The notes beneath the pieces were generated by a model. The model did not search any database and was not told where the DNA came from. It saw nothing but the letters and a program-made list of their open reading frames with translations. Positions 35,088-43,698 of a stretch of DNA of 64,000 nucleotides are shown piece after piece (positions within the stretch are counted from its first letter, which is position 1; every line of letters starts with the position of its first letter). The position numbers and the translations under genes are program-made. Location: contig NZ_BOSL01000018.1 in assembly GCF_018403325.1 (NCBI RefSeq), positions 39,760 through 103,759 on the forward strand, read 5' to 3'. Source of the DNA: Paenibacillus vini (GTDB lineage: Bacteria > Bacillota > Bacilli > Paenibacillales > Paenibacillaceae).

Positions 35088-37361
35088 TTATCTCATTACC
35101 GCGTACCGCTCCCGCTTCTTTCTCTTCCGGGTCATCCGCATTAATTTGCGGGATTGCTCCCGAACGATTCTCCATTGTTGCGGAGAAAATGATTCCGGAC
35201 TGTAGCTTGCCCGTTCGAATTCACTCAGCAAGGTGTCCAGGGTCGCAGCCAGTTCAGGCTGCTTCTCTTTCCAGCGGTCGACCGACTCCCGTAACGTTTC
35301 ATCACCGCTCCGGTTAAATCCTCTACGTCGCAGCCTGCGTATTAAATGCTGCGTCTGCAGAACCGCCTTCTCGCCCAGCGTCAAAGGCCGACCCAGACGA
35401 AGCCGGAAAAAGGCAAAGTAAAGCACCGAACGCAGCTGATAAACAGCCCATAGCAGAATTACCGCAATGCAGATAATAATCAAATTCCGGATCGTCTCGG
35501 GACTCATGCTCTCCAGCATTCCCTTGCCGTTATCCCGGGATGCTCCGTCGAGGTCGGAAGAATCAGCTAATGTCATTACACTTCCGTCCTGCTTATACAA
35601 CACCGGCGCACTGAAGCCGGGAGTCGCTTCAAACGGAACCCAGCCATAGTCTCCGAAATATAGCTCTGTCCACGAATGCGCATCCGCATTGTTGACCCGG
35701 TAGTCCATCCCCGTCTCCGGGAACCGCTGCATATACTCGGGATTGGGCTGTGTTCCGGGTGAATATCCCTTGACCCATCTCGCCGGAATGCCAAGTGAGC
35801 GGGCCATCATGACCATCGCAGTGGAATAATAATCGCAGTAACCCTGTTTGATCTCGAAGAGAAAGGAATCCACGAAATCTTCACTTTTTTTCAAAGATAA
35901 ATCCGGCTGGTTGGTATACTCATAATTTTGTCTCAAATAGTCCTGCAGGAGCTCCATTTTCCTGTAGGGCGTCGTACCTTCAGCGGTGACCTGCAGCGCC
36001 AATTCGCGGACGCGGTCCGGAAAACCGGAAGGGATTTGCAAATAAGCATTTTCCTTATCCGCAGGATACAGGGTCTCGAAACTGGCCTCGCGAAGCTCTT
36101 CCAAAGGAATAACCGGGATATTCGCCACTACTTTATACTTTTTCGGATAGAGGCGTCCTATAGGTTGAGAACTTCTGGTCAAAGCCTGATGGTTCATCTC
36201 CCAGTGAAGCTCGGCTTCTTTGGGCGCCCACATCATTGTTCCCCCGGTTTGCTGCTCCTCCTCATCCAGCAGTTCCACACTGCCCATGGTATAGCCGCCG
36301 AACAATACCGGATAAATCTCCTCGTTTTGCATCGTAATCGTCTGCTCTACTTGCATGATTTCAACTTTCGGAGGTATCTCCTCACCTGGAAGCTCGCCAG
36401 TGGAGACGCCTTGAATCCGGTTAAATTCGCGCCCTTCTTCGCTCAGATCCATCCAGCCCTTGCCGGTATAATTCCGGCGAGTCTCGCCGCGCCAATAAGA
36501 TCTTACTGACGTATCGACCGTCATCACAGGGCCGTAACTGAATTCAAAGCCGCCTCCGAGCTCTTTGTCGTCTCGGCTATAGCCGGAAATGACCTCCTGC
36601 GGGGCGATAATCATGACCGATCCCGAATCAGTGGAAGAAACGGGGGTCGCAGCGGCATTGCCGCCTGGTCCCCCCCGATTTTTCCAAGCGGTATATGGGT
36701 CCGTCAGAACAGGCGAGACCGATGGCATACTGACGCCGATCAGCAATACGCAGGCAAAGATCGCGACAATGTTGGCGGCAATCCTAAGCGGCTGATGCCG
36801 CAGACGATTCCATCCGTGCGGATATTTAAGCTGGAAGGACCGGAAATGAAGGCTCGCCAGCCAACCGAGGCCGGCAAACACCGTCCAGGCTACATTTTGC
36901 CATAAATAATAGGAAGTAAAAGAGTCCAAAATCGCAAAGGCAATCAGATCTCCAGCCAAAAACAACAAGATTCGTTTCTTTCCGTTCAGCAGCTCCAATG
37001 CCAGCTCAAAAAATACCCAGGCCGCCAGCGAGAACCAAATATAAGGCGTGAATTGTTGCGCCATACCATAAAGCTGATCCGGGACCAGCCGGCCTGAAGG
37101 CAAATACACATCATAAGCGATGAGAACGATGCGCCAGCCCGCCATAACGACGATCGCTTTGATGATCCAGCGCCAGGTCGCTCTCAAAGGCAGTAGATCT
37201 ATGGCAGCCACCGACAAAAGCGTTACGGTAACAAGCGCCGTCGTCTCATCGAACCATAAAGGCTCCGTATAATCGATCCATTGCATAGCGATAACTAAAA
37301 GCCACAAGACCGAAAATAGGCGGTACCAGGAAAAAAGGGACCGATCGTGTGATTGTTTCAT
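35088..37361 (-). CDS. Membrane transglutaminase-like protein (TgpA type)
   Basis: The protein has 757 residues. About six N-terminal membrane helices (residues 10-215) are followed by an extracellular part with a transglutaminase-like domain (about 440-580) and a further membrane helix near 625-645, then a cytoplasmic DUF4129-like tail. The catalytic Cys is in KQGYCDYYSTAMVMMARSLG, His in ADAHSWTELYFG, and the third residue is Glu in WVPFEATPGF where many homologues have Asp. MoxR-DUF58-TgpA triads are widespread and their role is not settled. A cell-envelope peptide or protein is the suspected target. It overlaps DUF58 by four bases. Confidence 0.92.
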   Translation of the reverse strand: MKQSHDRSLFSWYRLFSVLWLLVIAMQWIDYTEPLWFDETTALVTVTLLSVAAIDLLPLRATWRWIIKAIVVMAGWRIVLIAYDVYLPSGRLVPDQLYGMAQQFTPYIWFSLAAWVFFELALELLNGKKRILLFLAGDLIAFAILDSFTSYYLWQNVAWTVFAGLGWLASLHFRSFQLKYPHGWNRLRHQPLRIAANIVAIFACVLLIGVSMPSVSPVLTDPYTAWKNRGGPGGNAAATPVSSTDSGSVMIIAPQEVISGYSRDDKELGGGFEFSYGPVMTVDTSVRSYWRGETRRNYTGKGWMDLSEEGREFNRIQGVSTGELPGEEIPPKVEIMQVEQTITMQNEEIYPVLFGGYTMGSVELLDEEEQQTGGTMMWAPKEAELHWEMNHQALTRSSQPIGRLYPKKYKVVANIPVIPLEELREASFETLYPADKENAYLQIPSGFPDRVRELALQVTAEGTTPYRKMELLQDYLRQNYEYTNQPDLSLKKSEDFVDSFLFEIKQGYCDYYSTAMVMMARSLGIPARWVKGYSPGTQPNPEYMQRFPETGMDYRVNNADAHSWTELYFGDYGWVPFEATPGFSAPVLYKQDGSVMTLADSSDLDGASRDNGKGMLESMSPETIRNLIIICIAVILLWAVYQLRSVLYFAFFRLRLGRPLTLGEKAVLQTQHLIRRLRRRGFNRSGDETLRESVDRWKEKQPELAATLDTLLSEFERASYSPESFSPQQWRIVREQSRKLMRMTRKRKKRERYAVMR

Positions 37362-38611
37362 ATTCTGCCACCCCCCAGCGCTGCCGGAAGATCGCTCAGC
37401 GAAGATACTGTAACCCCTTTCATTCCTCGTTCCTGAAGGACCGTCTTCAGGGATCCCTGCCGGTATACGGTCTGCCCCGGAATCCCCGTATGAATCTGGT
37501 AAGGCGTCATATGACGCGATTTGGCCCAGCGCATAATGCCGAGCATTTTATCGTCGGTCAGCGGACTGATCAGAATAAAAAACGCCCCGGACGGAAAGTA
37601 TTGCCGTTTCCCTTCCAGCTTCTCCTTATATCCTCCATATCCATCCGCATGGATATCAACCAGATGATGAAGCATTTGCTGCCGTTCCAGGTAGCCCTCC
37701 GCCGGCGCGAATGCACGAACGGTTTTGCCCAGTGTACACAAGCCCATACTGATCCTTTCCCTTGATCCGTATTCCAGCAGCGAGGCTGCGGTCGATACCG
37801 CGAGCTCGAACTGGGACGGCTGCGTGTAACTGAGCGTATGCGCATCCAGCACCAATATGGTTTTCGGGAGCGATTCGTGCTCGAATTCCTTCGATTTCCA
37901 AGCTCCTGTTTTCGCGGTAGCGTTCCAGTGGATCCGGGAAATCCGGTCTCCGTATATGTAATCACGGACCCCGTTGATTTGGGTCGTTTCCCGCCGCGAC
38001 ATGGAAACTGCGGTTTCCGGTCCGGCCAGCCGTGAATTCCGGCTATGCAACTGCCAATTCGGAATGAAGACGGTGCGCGGAAGGATACGGAACTCTCCGC
38101 CGGTCTCAAACACCCCTTTATGCTTCATCAATCCGAAGATGTCTTCAGAATGGCATTCCGTCCCGGAAAATACGTATTTCCCCCTCTCCAGAGGAGGAGT
38201 TTGGTAGGTCAGAATGCTGTCCTTATTAAAGTGAGGAACCAGACTGTCTTCGAATATCCAGGAGTCTCCGTTATGACGCTGCAAATGTTCCCTGACGATG
38301 ATATAAGGGAGCGGCATAAACCGCGGAGGTTGGATCTGAAGCCTGATTTGAACCTGTTCCCCGGCTTTCAGCAGGCCCGGGCGGTCTTCATTCTGCGAAA
38401 GGCTTCTCGAGCCCCTGATTCGCTTGATTCCTCCCATACCACCCGCCACCCAGTAAAGGGCCAGCAGCGATATCATCGTGAACAGCATTATCGACGTTTT
38501 TCCACCTTGGAACAAAACATAGAATAGACATATAAGCCATAATGATGCCACTTTCCAAAAGTTTAATGAGGACAACCCGGATTTGAACATCTCCAGCACG
38601 GCCCGCATCAT
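37358..38611 (-). CDS. DUF58 domain protein
   Basis: A 417-residue protein with two N-terminal membrane helices (about 20-65) and the DUF58 signature GDRISRIHWNATAKTG near residue 225-240 within a von Willebrand-like fold. It starts at the base after the MoxR stop codon and ends overlapping the transglutaminase gene, so the three are one coupled unit. DUF58 proteins are thought to be the substrate or partner of the MoxR ATPase; the exact role is unknown. Confidence 0.93.
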   Translation of the reverse strand: MMRAVLEMFKSGLSSLNFWKVASLWLICLFYVLFQGGKTSIMLFTMISLLALYWVAGGMGGIKRIRGSRSLSQNEDRPGLLKAGEQVQIRLQIQPPRFMPLPYIIVREHLQRHNGDSWIFEDSLVPHFNKDSILTYQTPPLERGKYVFSGTECHSEDIFGLMKHKGVFETGGEFRILPRTVFIPNWQLHSRNSRLAGPETAVSMSRRETTQINGVRDYIYGDRISRIHWNATAKTGAWKSKEFEHESLPKTILVLDAHTLSYTQPSQFELAVSTAASLLEYGSRERISMGLCTLGKTVRAFAPAEGYLERQQMLHHLVDIHADGYGGYKEKLEGKRQYFPSGAFFILISPLTDDKMLGIMRWAKSRHMTPYQIHTGIPGQTVYRQGSLKTVLQERGMKGVTVSSLSDLPAALGGGRI

Positions 38612-39568
38612 TTACCGTCCCGCAGATATCGGCACCTGAACCTGCCGCAAAATCTGCTGAAGCACTTGTTTGGAATTCATGCTGTCCAGCCGGGATTCGG
38701 GACGAAGCAATATCCGGTGGCCGAGCACGTAAGGAGCCAGAACTTTCAAATCGTCAGGCAGAACAAAATGACGTCCATCTATAAATGCGAACGCTTTCGC
38801 AGCAGCCATGAAAGCGAGAGAGGCGCGCGGAGAAGCTCCGAGGAGCACGGCTTCATGCTCACGGGTGCGCCGCACGATTTCCAGCAAATAATCGCTGAGC
38901 AGATCGCTGATATATACGTCGCGGATTTCGTGCTGAATCGCGGCGATTTCCTCCATGCTCGTCACCGGACACAATTGGTCTACGGGCTGTCCCAGGCTGT
39001 GAGTGTGGAGCATATTTTTTTCGGTAGCCGCATCCGGGTATCCCATCCCGATCTTCAGCATAAACCGGTCAAGCTGCGCCTCGGGCAGCAAATAAGTCCC
39101 TTCAAAATCGATCGGGTTCTGAGTGGCGCAAAGCATAAAAGGATGCGGCAGCGGATAAGTCACGCCATCCGCGGTGACGCTGCGCTCCTCCATGACTTCG
39201 AGAAGGGCGGATTGCGTTTTGGTCGTAGCCCGGTTAATTTCGTCGGCCAGCAGAATGTGAGTCATAACCGGTCCGGGACGGAACACAAATCGTTCCTCAT
39301 GAGGGTGAAATACGGATACGCCGGTAATATCGCTGGGGAGAATATCCGGATTGCATTGAATGCGCCGGTACTCGCCGTCCATCGATTTGGCTAACGCCTT
39401 AATCAACTGGGTTTTGCCGGTTCCGGGCACATCCTCGATCAGTACGTGGCCGCCGGCGAGCAAAGCGGTTAAGAGCAGGTTGATTTCAAATGATTTTCCG
39501 AGAATGCATGATTCCAAATTGTCTTTTACGGCGGTCAATGTTCGTATCGATTGCTCATTTACGGGCAC
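38612..39568 (-). CDS. MoxR family AAA+ ATPase
   Basis: About 318 residues from a GTG at 39568 that has GGAGG eight bases upstream. An ATG 27 bases earlier is in frame but has no ribosome site. Walker A is EDVPGTGKTQL (about residue 40), Walker B LLADEINRA (about 105), and the sensor region EVMEERSVT and CATQNPIDFEGTY match MoxR. These chaperone-like ATPases act on envelope or metal-loading partners, here presumably the DUF58 protein directly downstream. Confidence 0.94.
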   Translation of the reverse strand: MPVNEQSIRTLTAVKDNLESCILGKSFEINLLLTALLAGGHVLIEDVPGTGKTQLIKALAKSMDGEYRRIQCNPDILPSDITGVSVFHPHEERFVFRPGPVMTHILLADEINRATTKTQSALLEVMEERSVTADGVTYPLPHPFMLCATQNPIDFEGTYLLPEAQLDRFMLKIGMGYPDAATEKNMLHTHSLGQPVDQLCPVTSMEEIAAIQHEIRDVYISDLLSDYLLEIVRRTREHEAVLLGASPRASLAFMAAAKAFAFIDGRHFVLPDDLKVLAPYVLGHRILLRPESRLDSMNSKQVLQQILRQVQVPISAGR

Positions 39569-39721
39569 GTTTTTTCCCTCCAGACATTTGATCATCCTGT
39601 TTCATCGTGTTGTATTCATTTATTTCTTTCTATTGTACATGAAGTTAGTCGGTGAAGTATACTCGGCACTTTTCGGGATGAGTGTTGATTTTTTTATGAT
39701 TCGGATATTTCCTGAAAACAG

Positions 39722-39751
39722 AAAAAACCTTCAGTCCGCAGACCAAAGGTT
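39722..39751 (-). terminator. Terminator of the spoVA operon
   Basis: AACCTT-TG-GTC and GAC-TG-AAGGTT pair around a 4-base loop (39726-39751) with a symmetric TG mismatch, followed on the minus strand by TTTTTTCTG, about 50 bases after the spoVAE stop. Confidence 0.7.
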
Positions 39752-39799
39752 TTCGAAGATATTTGTTCAATTTGTTCATCCCTATTCGATTCAATTGAG

Positions 39800-40150
39800 T
39801 TATCCTTTCGGACGTACAACAAGCGCAGCCAGGAATGAAAATATGATCGCCGCGGAGATCCCCGCGCTGGTCACGTCAAAAATCCCGGTGATTACGCCGA
39901 TCCATCCGTCACGCTGTAACTCGGTCAACGCGCCATGTACCAAGGAATTGCCGAAGCTGGTTATCGGTACGGAAGCCCCTGCGCCGGCAAATTTGACAAG
40001 CGGATCATACCAACCGAAGGCATCCATGACCGCACCAATCACGACGAGTGAACTCATCGTATGAGCGGGGGTCAGTTTGAATACGTCAAACATGATCTGA
40101 CCGACTACGCAAAACAATCCTCCTATGACAAACGCCCAGAGAAATATCAT
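39800..40150 (-). CDS. spoVAE: Stage V sporulation protein AE (SpoVAE/SpoVAEb)
   Basis: A 116-residue membrane protein starting MIFLWAFVIGGLFCVVGQ at the ATG at 40150, which has AAGGAGG upstream and overlaps the spoVAD stop by four bases. Its length equals Bacillus SpoVAEb. Glycine-rich membrane stretches (KFAGAGASVPITSFGNSL) match the same motif in SpoVAC. With SpoVAC and SpoVAD it forms part of the inner-membrane channel that moves dipicolinic acid into the forespore and out during germination. Confidence 0.95.
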   Translation of the reverse strand: MIFLWAFVIGGLFCVVGQIMFDVFKLTPAHTMSSLVVIGAVMDAFGWYDPLVKFAGAGASVPITSFGNSLVHGALTELQRDGWIGVITGIFDVTSAGISAAIIFSFLAALVVRPKG

Positions 40151-41172
40151 CCTATGCTTTCCTCCTTTTCCAGAGCTACCGCATGCGCGATGCACGGAAT
40201 GCTCTCTCCCTGCTGGTAGGACAGCGGGGACAGCAGCGCCCCGGTCGCCGCAATCAACACCCGATTCAGCTCCCCTTTTTTGATTTTCTTCAAAATATGT
40301 CCGTAAGTCACAACCGCCGAGCAACCGCATCCGCTGCCCCCCGCTATCACGTAGGGCTGTTTCTCCCTGTCAAAGATCATCAGGCCGCAATCATTGAAGG
40401 TCGTCCCTTTCATGGATACACCATCCTTCTCGAGCACATCCTTTACAATAGCGTGCCCTACCGATGCCAAGTCACCGGTAACGATTAAATCATAATCCTC
40501 TGGACTGCGGCCCGTATCATTAAAATGAGCGACCAGCGTGTCCGCGGCCGCCGGCGCCATGGCTTCGCCCATATTGAACGGGTCTTTCACTCCCAGATCC
40601 TGTATCCTCCCGATCGTGGCATGGGTGATGCGCGGGCCTGATCCTTTCGAGGATACGACCGCCGCGCCCGAGCCGGTGATCGTGTATTGGGCGGTCGGCG
40701 GCTTTTGCGAACCGTATTCCGTGGGATAGCGAAACTGCTTCTCCGCCGTACAGTTGTGGCTTGCCGTTCCCGCCAGCGCATGATGAGCGCCCCCGGCATC
40801 CACGATCAAAGCGGCCAAAGCCAAGCTCTCCATGGATGTTGAGCAGGCTCCAAACACGCCCAAGTAAGGAGCGCCTATCTTCCGCGCCGCAAACGTCGCG
40901 CTGATGATCTGATTCATCAAATCACCGCCGATAAAAAACTGGAGCTCTTCTCTGGAAATCCCCGCATGCACGAGGGCTAAGGCGGATGCGTGTTCCAGCA
41001 GCTTGCGTTCGGCCTTTTCCCAAGTCTTCTCGTCGATCTCCAAGTTGTCATACACAAAATCAAAATCGGCCGACAGCGGGCCTTGTCCTTCTTCCGGACC
41101 GACGACGGTCGCCGCCCCGATAATCGCCGGCTTCGACTTGAATTCCCAGGTTTGCGAACCGGTCAGCACCAT
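40147..41172 (-). CDS. spoVAD: Stage V sporulation protein AD
   Basis: A 341-residue thiolase-fold protein of normal length, with FGACSTSMESLALAALIVDAGGA near residue 105 and GGSGCGCSAVVTYGHILKK near 275. SpoVAD binds dipicolinic acid directly and is peripheral to the spore inner membrane. Its ATG shares the A of the spoVAC TGA stop, so translation is coupled. Expression should be forespore-specific. Confidence 0.97.
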   Translation of the reverse strand: MVLTGSQTWEFKSKPAIIGAATVVGPEEGQGPLSADFDFVYDNLEIDEKTWEKAERKLLEHASALALVHAGISREELQFFIGGDLMNQIISATFAARKIGAPYLGVFGACSTSMESLALAALIVDAGGAHHALAGTASHNCTAEKQFRYPTEYGSQKPPTAQYTITGSGAAVVSSKGSGPRITHATIGRIQDLGVKDPFNMGEAMAPAAADTLVAHFNDTGRSPEDYDLIVTGDLASVGHAIVKDVLEKDGVSMKGTTFNDCGLMIFDREKQPYVIAGGSGCGCSAVVTYGHILKKIKKGELNRVLIAATGALLSPLSYQQGESIPCIAHAVALEKEESIG

Positions 41173-41678
41173 CAGTGTGCGCCTCCCAAGCCGAAGATGA
41201 CATGAACTACGCCGACTAAAAAAGCCGCGACTACACCGAATACAATGACCGAACCCGCCAGTTTAAACATGTTGGCCCCTACGCCGAGCACCAGACCTTC
41301 CGCCTTGGATTCCAGCGCCGAGGAGCACATGGAGTTCGCGAATCCCGTAACCGGCACGGCCGAGCCTGCGCCTGCCCATTGCGCGATTTTATCGTAAACT
41401 CCGAACGAGGTGAGGATTACGGAAATGATAATCAGCACGGCGACCGTCGGGCTGCTCGCCTCTTTGGAGGTCATCCCGCCATAAGACATGAACAATTGCT
41501 GGATGCACTGCCCGATCAGGCAGATCAGCCCCCCGACAAGAAACGCCTTCAGGCAGTTTCCGAAAATATTCGTCTTGGGTTTATGTTTTTTGGCGATTTC
41601 CTTATAATCCTGTTCGGTCAGCGACATCGTATTCAGCTTCACCCGGGCACCGGATCTCGATTTGGTTTTGGCTGGCAA
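41172..41678 (-). CDS. spoVAC: Stage V sporulation protein AC
   Basis: I place the start at a TTG at 41678 with GGAGGG seven bases upstream, giving 168 residues. An ATG at residue 18 (MSLTEQDYKEIAKKHKPK) gives a protein closer to the usual 150. Several membrane helices carry the family motif AGAGSAVPVTGFANSM near residue 105. SpoVAC is the mechanosensitive-channel-like component for dipicolinic acid movement. First gene of the spoVAC-spoVAD-spoVAE operon. Confidence 0.95.
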   Translation of the reverse strand: MPAKTKSRSGARVKLNTMSLTEQDYKEIAKKHKPKTNIFGNCLKAFLVGGLICLIGQCIQQLFMSYGGMTSKEASSPTVAVLIIISVILTSFGVYDKIAQWAGAGSAVPVTGFANSMCSSALESKAEGLVLGVGANMFKLAGSVIVFGVVAAFLVGVVHVIFGLGGAH

Positions 41679-41718
41679 GCGCCATCCCTCCTTCATGCAT
41701 TCAAACATTTCCTTACGC

Positions 41719-41744
41719 GGTATACTCATTATTTGTCATCATGC
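41719..41744 (-). promoter_or_regulatory. Possible sporulation promoter of the spoVA operon
   Basis: GCATGA (41744-41739) and TATACC (41724-41719) on the minus strand are 14 bases apart, roughly like a sigma-G or sigma-F site upstream of spoVAC. The match is partial and is included mainly because forespore sigma factors are known to transcribe spoVA. Confidence 0.25.
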
Positions 41745-41800
41745 CGCTTGTTATGTTTGGTAAATCATCCATAGCCGCAAATAGCGGTTATCTTCGAGCA

Positions 41801-41843
41801 CAACAAAAAAACAGCGTAATCCGTTGGCGGGAAAACGCTGTTT
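41801..41843 (-). terminator. Hairpin with T-tail on the minus strand
   Basis: AAACAGCG (41809-41816) and CGCTGTTT (41836-41843) enclose a loop that itself holds CCG-TTGG-CGG. The minus strand continues with TTTTTTTG. It could end a transcript of the small membrane ORF at 42063-42140 that runs through the repeat element. Confidence 0.6.
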
Positions 41844-41847
41844 AAGT

Positions 41848-41880
41848 CGTGATCATAAGATGATTTTTTGAAACCTCTTT
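41848..41880. repeat. Partial second copy of the repeat-element end
   Basis: CGTGATCATAAGATGATTTT resembles the right end of the neighbouring element (CGTGATCAAAAGATGACTTT) and is followed by a similar TTGAAACCTCTT. It is a truncated direct copy just outside the full element. Confidence 0.6.
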
Positions 41881-41888
41881 AAGTTCAA

Positions 41889-42056
41889 GTTCAAAAAGTC
41901 GCTTTTAAGCACCGAGAAGGTTGCGAGAACCCGAAGAAGGAGGAACGGAGTGTAGGCAAAACCTACATGAGTACCGGACTTCGAGGGTGAACGCAAGATT
42001 CGATGTCGATTCAACATCTGGGATGTACTTCGTGATCAAAAGATGACTTTTTGAAC
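41889..42056. repeat. 168-bp element with terminal inverted repeats (MITE- or REP-like)
   Basis: The left end GTTCAAAAAGTCGCTTTT and the right end AAAAGATGACTTTTTGAAC are inverted copies of about 18 bases with few mismatches. The interior has no open frame and contains GTAGGCAAAACCTAC and other short stems. This is the shape of a small non-autonomous element or a structured intergenic repeat. I believe similar elements recur in Paenibacillus genomes, but copy number cannot be judged from this window. Confidence 0.7.
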
Positions 42057-42062
42057 AACCTC

Positions 42063-42140
42063 TTATAGATATTGAAGAATAATGACCAGCAGAATGAACA
42101 GTAGCATGATCATCAGCCAATCCTTGGAATATCGCTCCAT
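42063..42140 (-). CDS. Candidate 25-residue single-pass membrane protein
   Basis: The ATG at 42140 opens a frame of 25 codons ending in TAA: a charged start MERYSKDW followed by an unbroken hydrophobic helix LMIMLLFILLVIILQYL. AGGGGG lies about nine bases upstream and AGGAGG further back. It is short, but the amphipathic start, clean transmembrane helix and ribosome site fit a real microprotein of the kind found near sporulation genes. No family is recognised. The repeat element begins seven bases after the stop. Confidence 0.55.
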   Translation of the reverse strand: MERYSKDWLMIMLLFILLVIILQYL

Positions 42141-42328
42141 TATGACTTGCCCCCTTGCCTCCTCGGTTCACGAACAAATGCTTTGCTGCAGTATATGAGT
42201 TTTACGGTATTCCGGTGCCATTCAAAGAGTGGAATTCGAAGCGGAAATACGGAGACCGTTTAGCGGATCATAGACATTCTTTCACAGGTGGTACATACTA
42301 AATAAGGACGGAAAGGAGAGTACGATTT

Positions 42329-43402
42329 ATGAACAATAAAACAATGGAACTGTTTAAACACTTGACCGAATTTCCCGCTGCCCCAGGATTTGAGCGAGAG
42401 CTCCGGGCCTGGTTTAAAGAGCAGCTATCCGCTTATACCAATGAATTCGTGCAGGATCGATTAGGAAGCCTGTTCGGCATCCTCCGCGGTGACGATCAAG
42501 GCCCGAAAGTCATGGTGGCCGGACATATGGATGAAGTCGGTTTTATGACCACCGGCATTACCGATAACGGCATGGTGCATTTTCAGCCAATCGGCGGCTG
42601 GTGGAGTCAGGCCGTTTTGGCGCAGCGCCTGCAAATCATTACCCCGCAGGGCCGGATCGTCGGTGTAGTCGGATCGATTCCGACGCATCTGCTGGACGAG
42701 GCTCAGCGCAGCAAGCCTGTCGATATCAAAACAATGTATCTTGATATCGGAGCCGACAGCCGTGCGGAAGCCGAAGAGGCCGGCGTTCGGCCTGGACAGC
42801 AGATCGTCCCGATTTGCGAATTTACGCCGATGGTCAATCCGAAGAAGATTATGGCCAAGGCGTGGGACAACCGTTATGGCGTCGGCCTTGCCATCGAGCT
42901 GATGGAGGCGCTGCATGGCGAGAAGCTGCCGAATACGCTGTATTGCGGCGCCACCGTGCAGGAAGAGCTCGGCCTTCGCGGAGCGCGTACCTCGGCTAAC
43001 CTGATTCAGCCTGACATTTTCTTTGGCCTCGACGCCAGCGCCGCTAACGACATGACCGGCGACAAGAAGGCGTTCGGGCAATTGGGGCAAGGAGCCCTGC
43101 TGCGGATTTATGATCCGACGATGCTCACTCACCGGGGCATGGTGGAATACATTCAGGACACGGCTGACACGCACAAAATCAAGTACCAATATTTCGTTTC
43201 CCCAGGCGGTACGGATGCCGGACAGGTGCATTTAAGCGGAATCGGCGTTCCTTCCACGGTGATCGGCATATGTTCCCGTTACATTCACACTTCGTCCTCA
43301 ATCATTCATACCGACGATTACGAGGCGGCCAAGGAATTGCTGATCAAGCTGGTGAAAGGTCTCGACCGCACGACGTTAAATACGATTTTGGAAAACAGCT
43401 AA
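42329..43402 (+). CDS. M42 family metallopeptidase (glutamyl aminopeptidase/endoglucanase-like)
   Basis: A 357-residue dinuclear-metal aminopeptidase. Metal and catalytic residues are visible in [10 protein letters not shown] (about residue 66), KAWDNRYG (about 178), QEELGLRGA (about 213), FGLDAS (about 234) and the late His in [16 protein letters not shown]42 enzymes form large tetrahedral oligomers that trim peptides in the cytoplasm. GGAAAGGAGAG precedes the ATG. It is monocistronic and followed by a strong terminator. Confidence 0.94.
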   Translation: MNNKTMELFKHLTEFPAAPGFERELRAWFKEQLSAYTNEFVQDRLGSLFGILRGDDQGPKVMVAGHMDEVGFMTTGITDNGMVHFQPIGGWWSQAVLAQRLQIITPQGRIVGVVGSIPTHLLDEAQRSKPVDIKTMYLDIGADSRAEAEEAGVRPGQQIVPICEFTPMVNPKKIMAKAWDNRYGVGLAIELMEALHGEKLPNTLYCGATVQEELGLRGARTSANLIQPDIFFGLDASAANDMTGDKKAFGQLGQGALLRIYDPTMLTHRGMVEYIQDTADTHKIKYQYFVSPGGTDAGQVHLSGIGVPSTVIGICSRYIHTSSSIIHTDDYEAAKELLIKLVKGLDRTTLNTILENS

Positions 43403-43408
43403 TTACAC

Positions 43409-43457
43409 AAAAGAGCTAACCGCCTGGCCAGTTTCGGCCTGTGGATAGCTCTTTTTT
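43409..43457 (+). terminator. Terminator of the M42 peptidase gene
   Basis: AAAAGAGCTA pairs with TAGCTCTTTT, with further inner pairing GGCC/GGCC around a short loop, and a run of six T follows. Confidence 0.88.
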
Positions 43458-43506
43458 AGTAAATATGAACTATGTACTAGTAGTATGGAAATGCTAATCA
43501 ACCCAA

Positions 43507-43578
43507 TAGGGGACATTTTGGGCTCTATTATCAGGTTTTCGGGGTTTAACTTGCCAATAGGAGCCTTTTTGTCCCCTA
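43507..43578. repeat. Intergenic inverted repeat
   Basis: TAGGGGACA (43507-43515) and TGTCCCCTA (43570-43578) are perfect inverted copies, and GGGCTC/GAGCC continues the pairing inward after a mismatched T/A stretch. The following 110 bases hold two direct copies of CCCGGAATGG (near 43635 and 43656). The open frame that crosses the region on the minus strand is not a credible gene. Confidence 0.55.
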
Positions 43579-43698
43579 ATAACCTCCATCCTGATTAAAA
43601 CCGACCTTTTAGGCGGTCCATCTGCAAAATAAGACCCGGAATGGACCCTATTTTCCCGGAATGGGGAACATCCGCGCAAATAAAGCCCTAAAAGCCCC

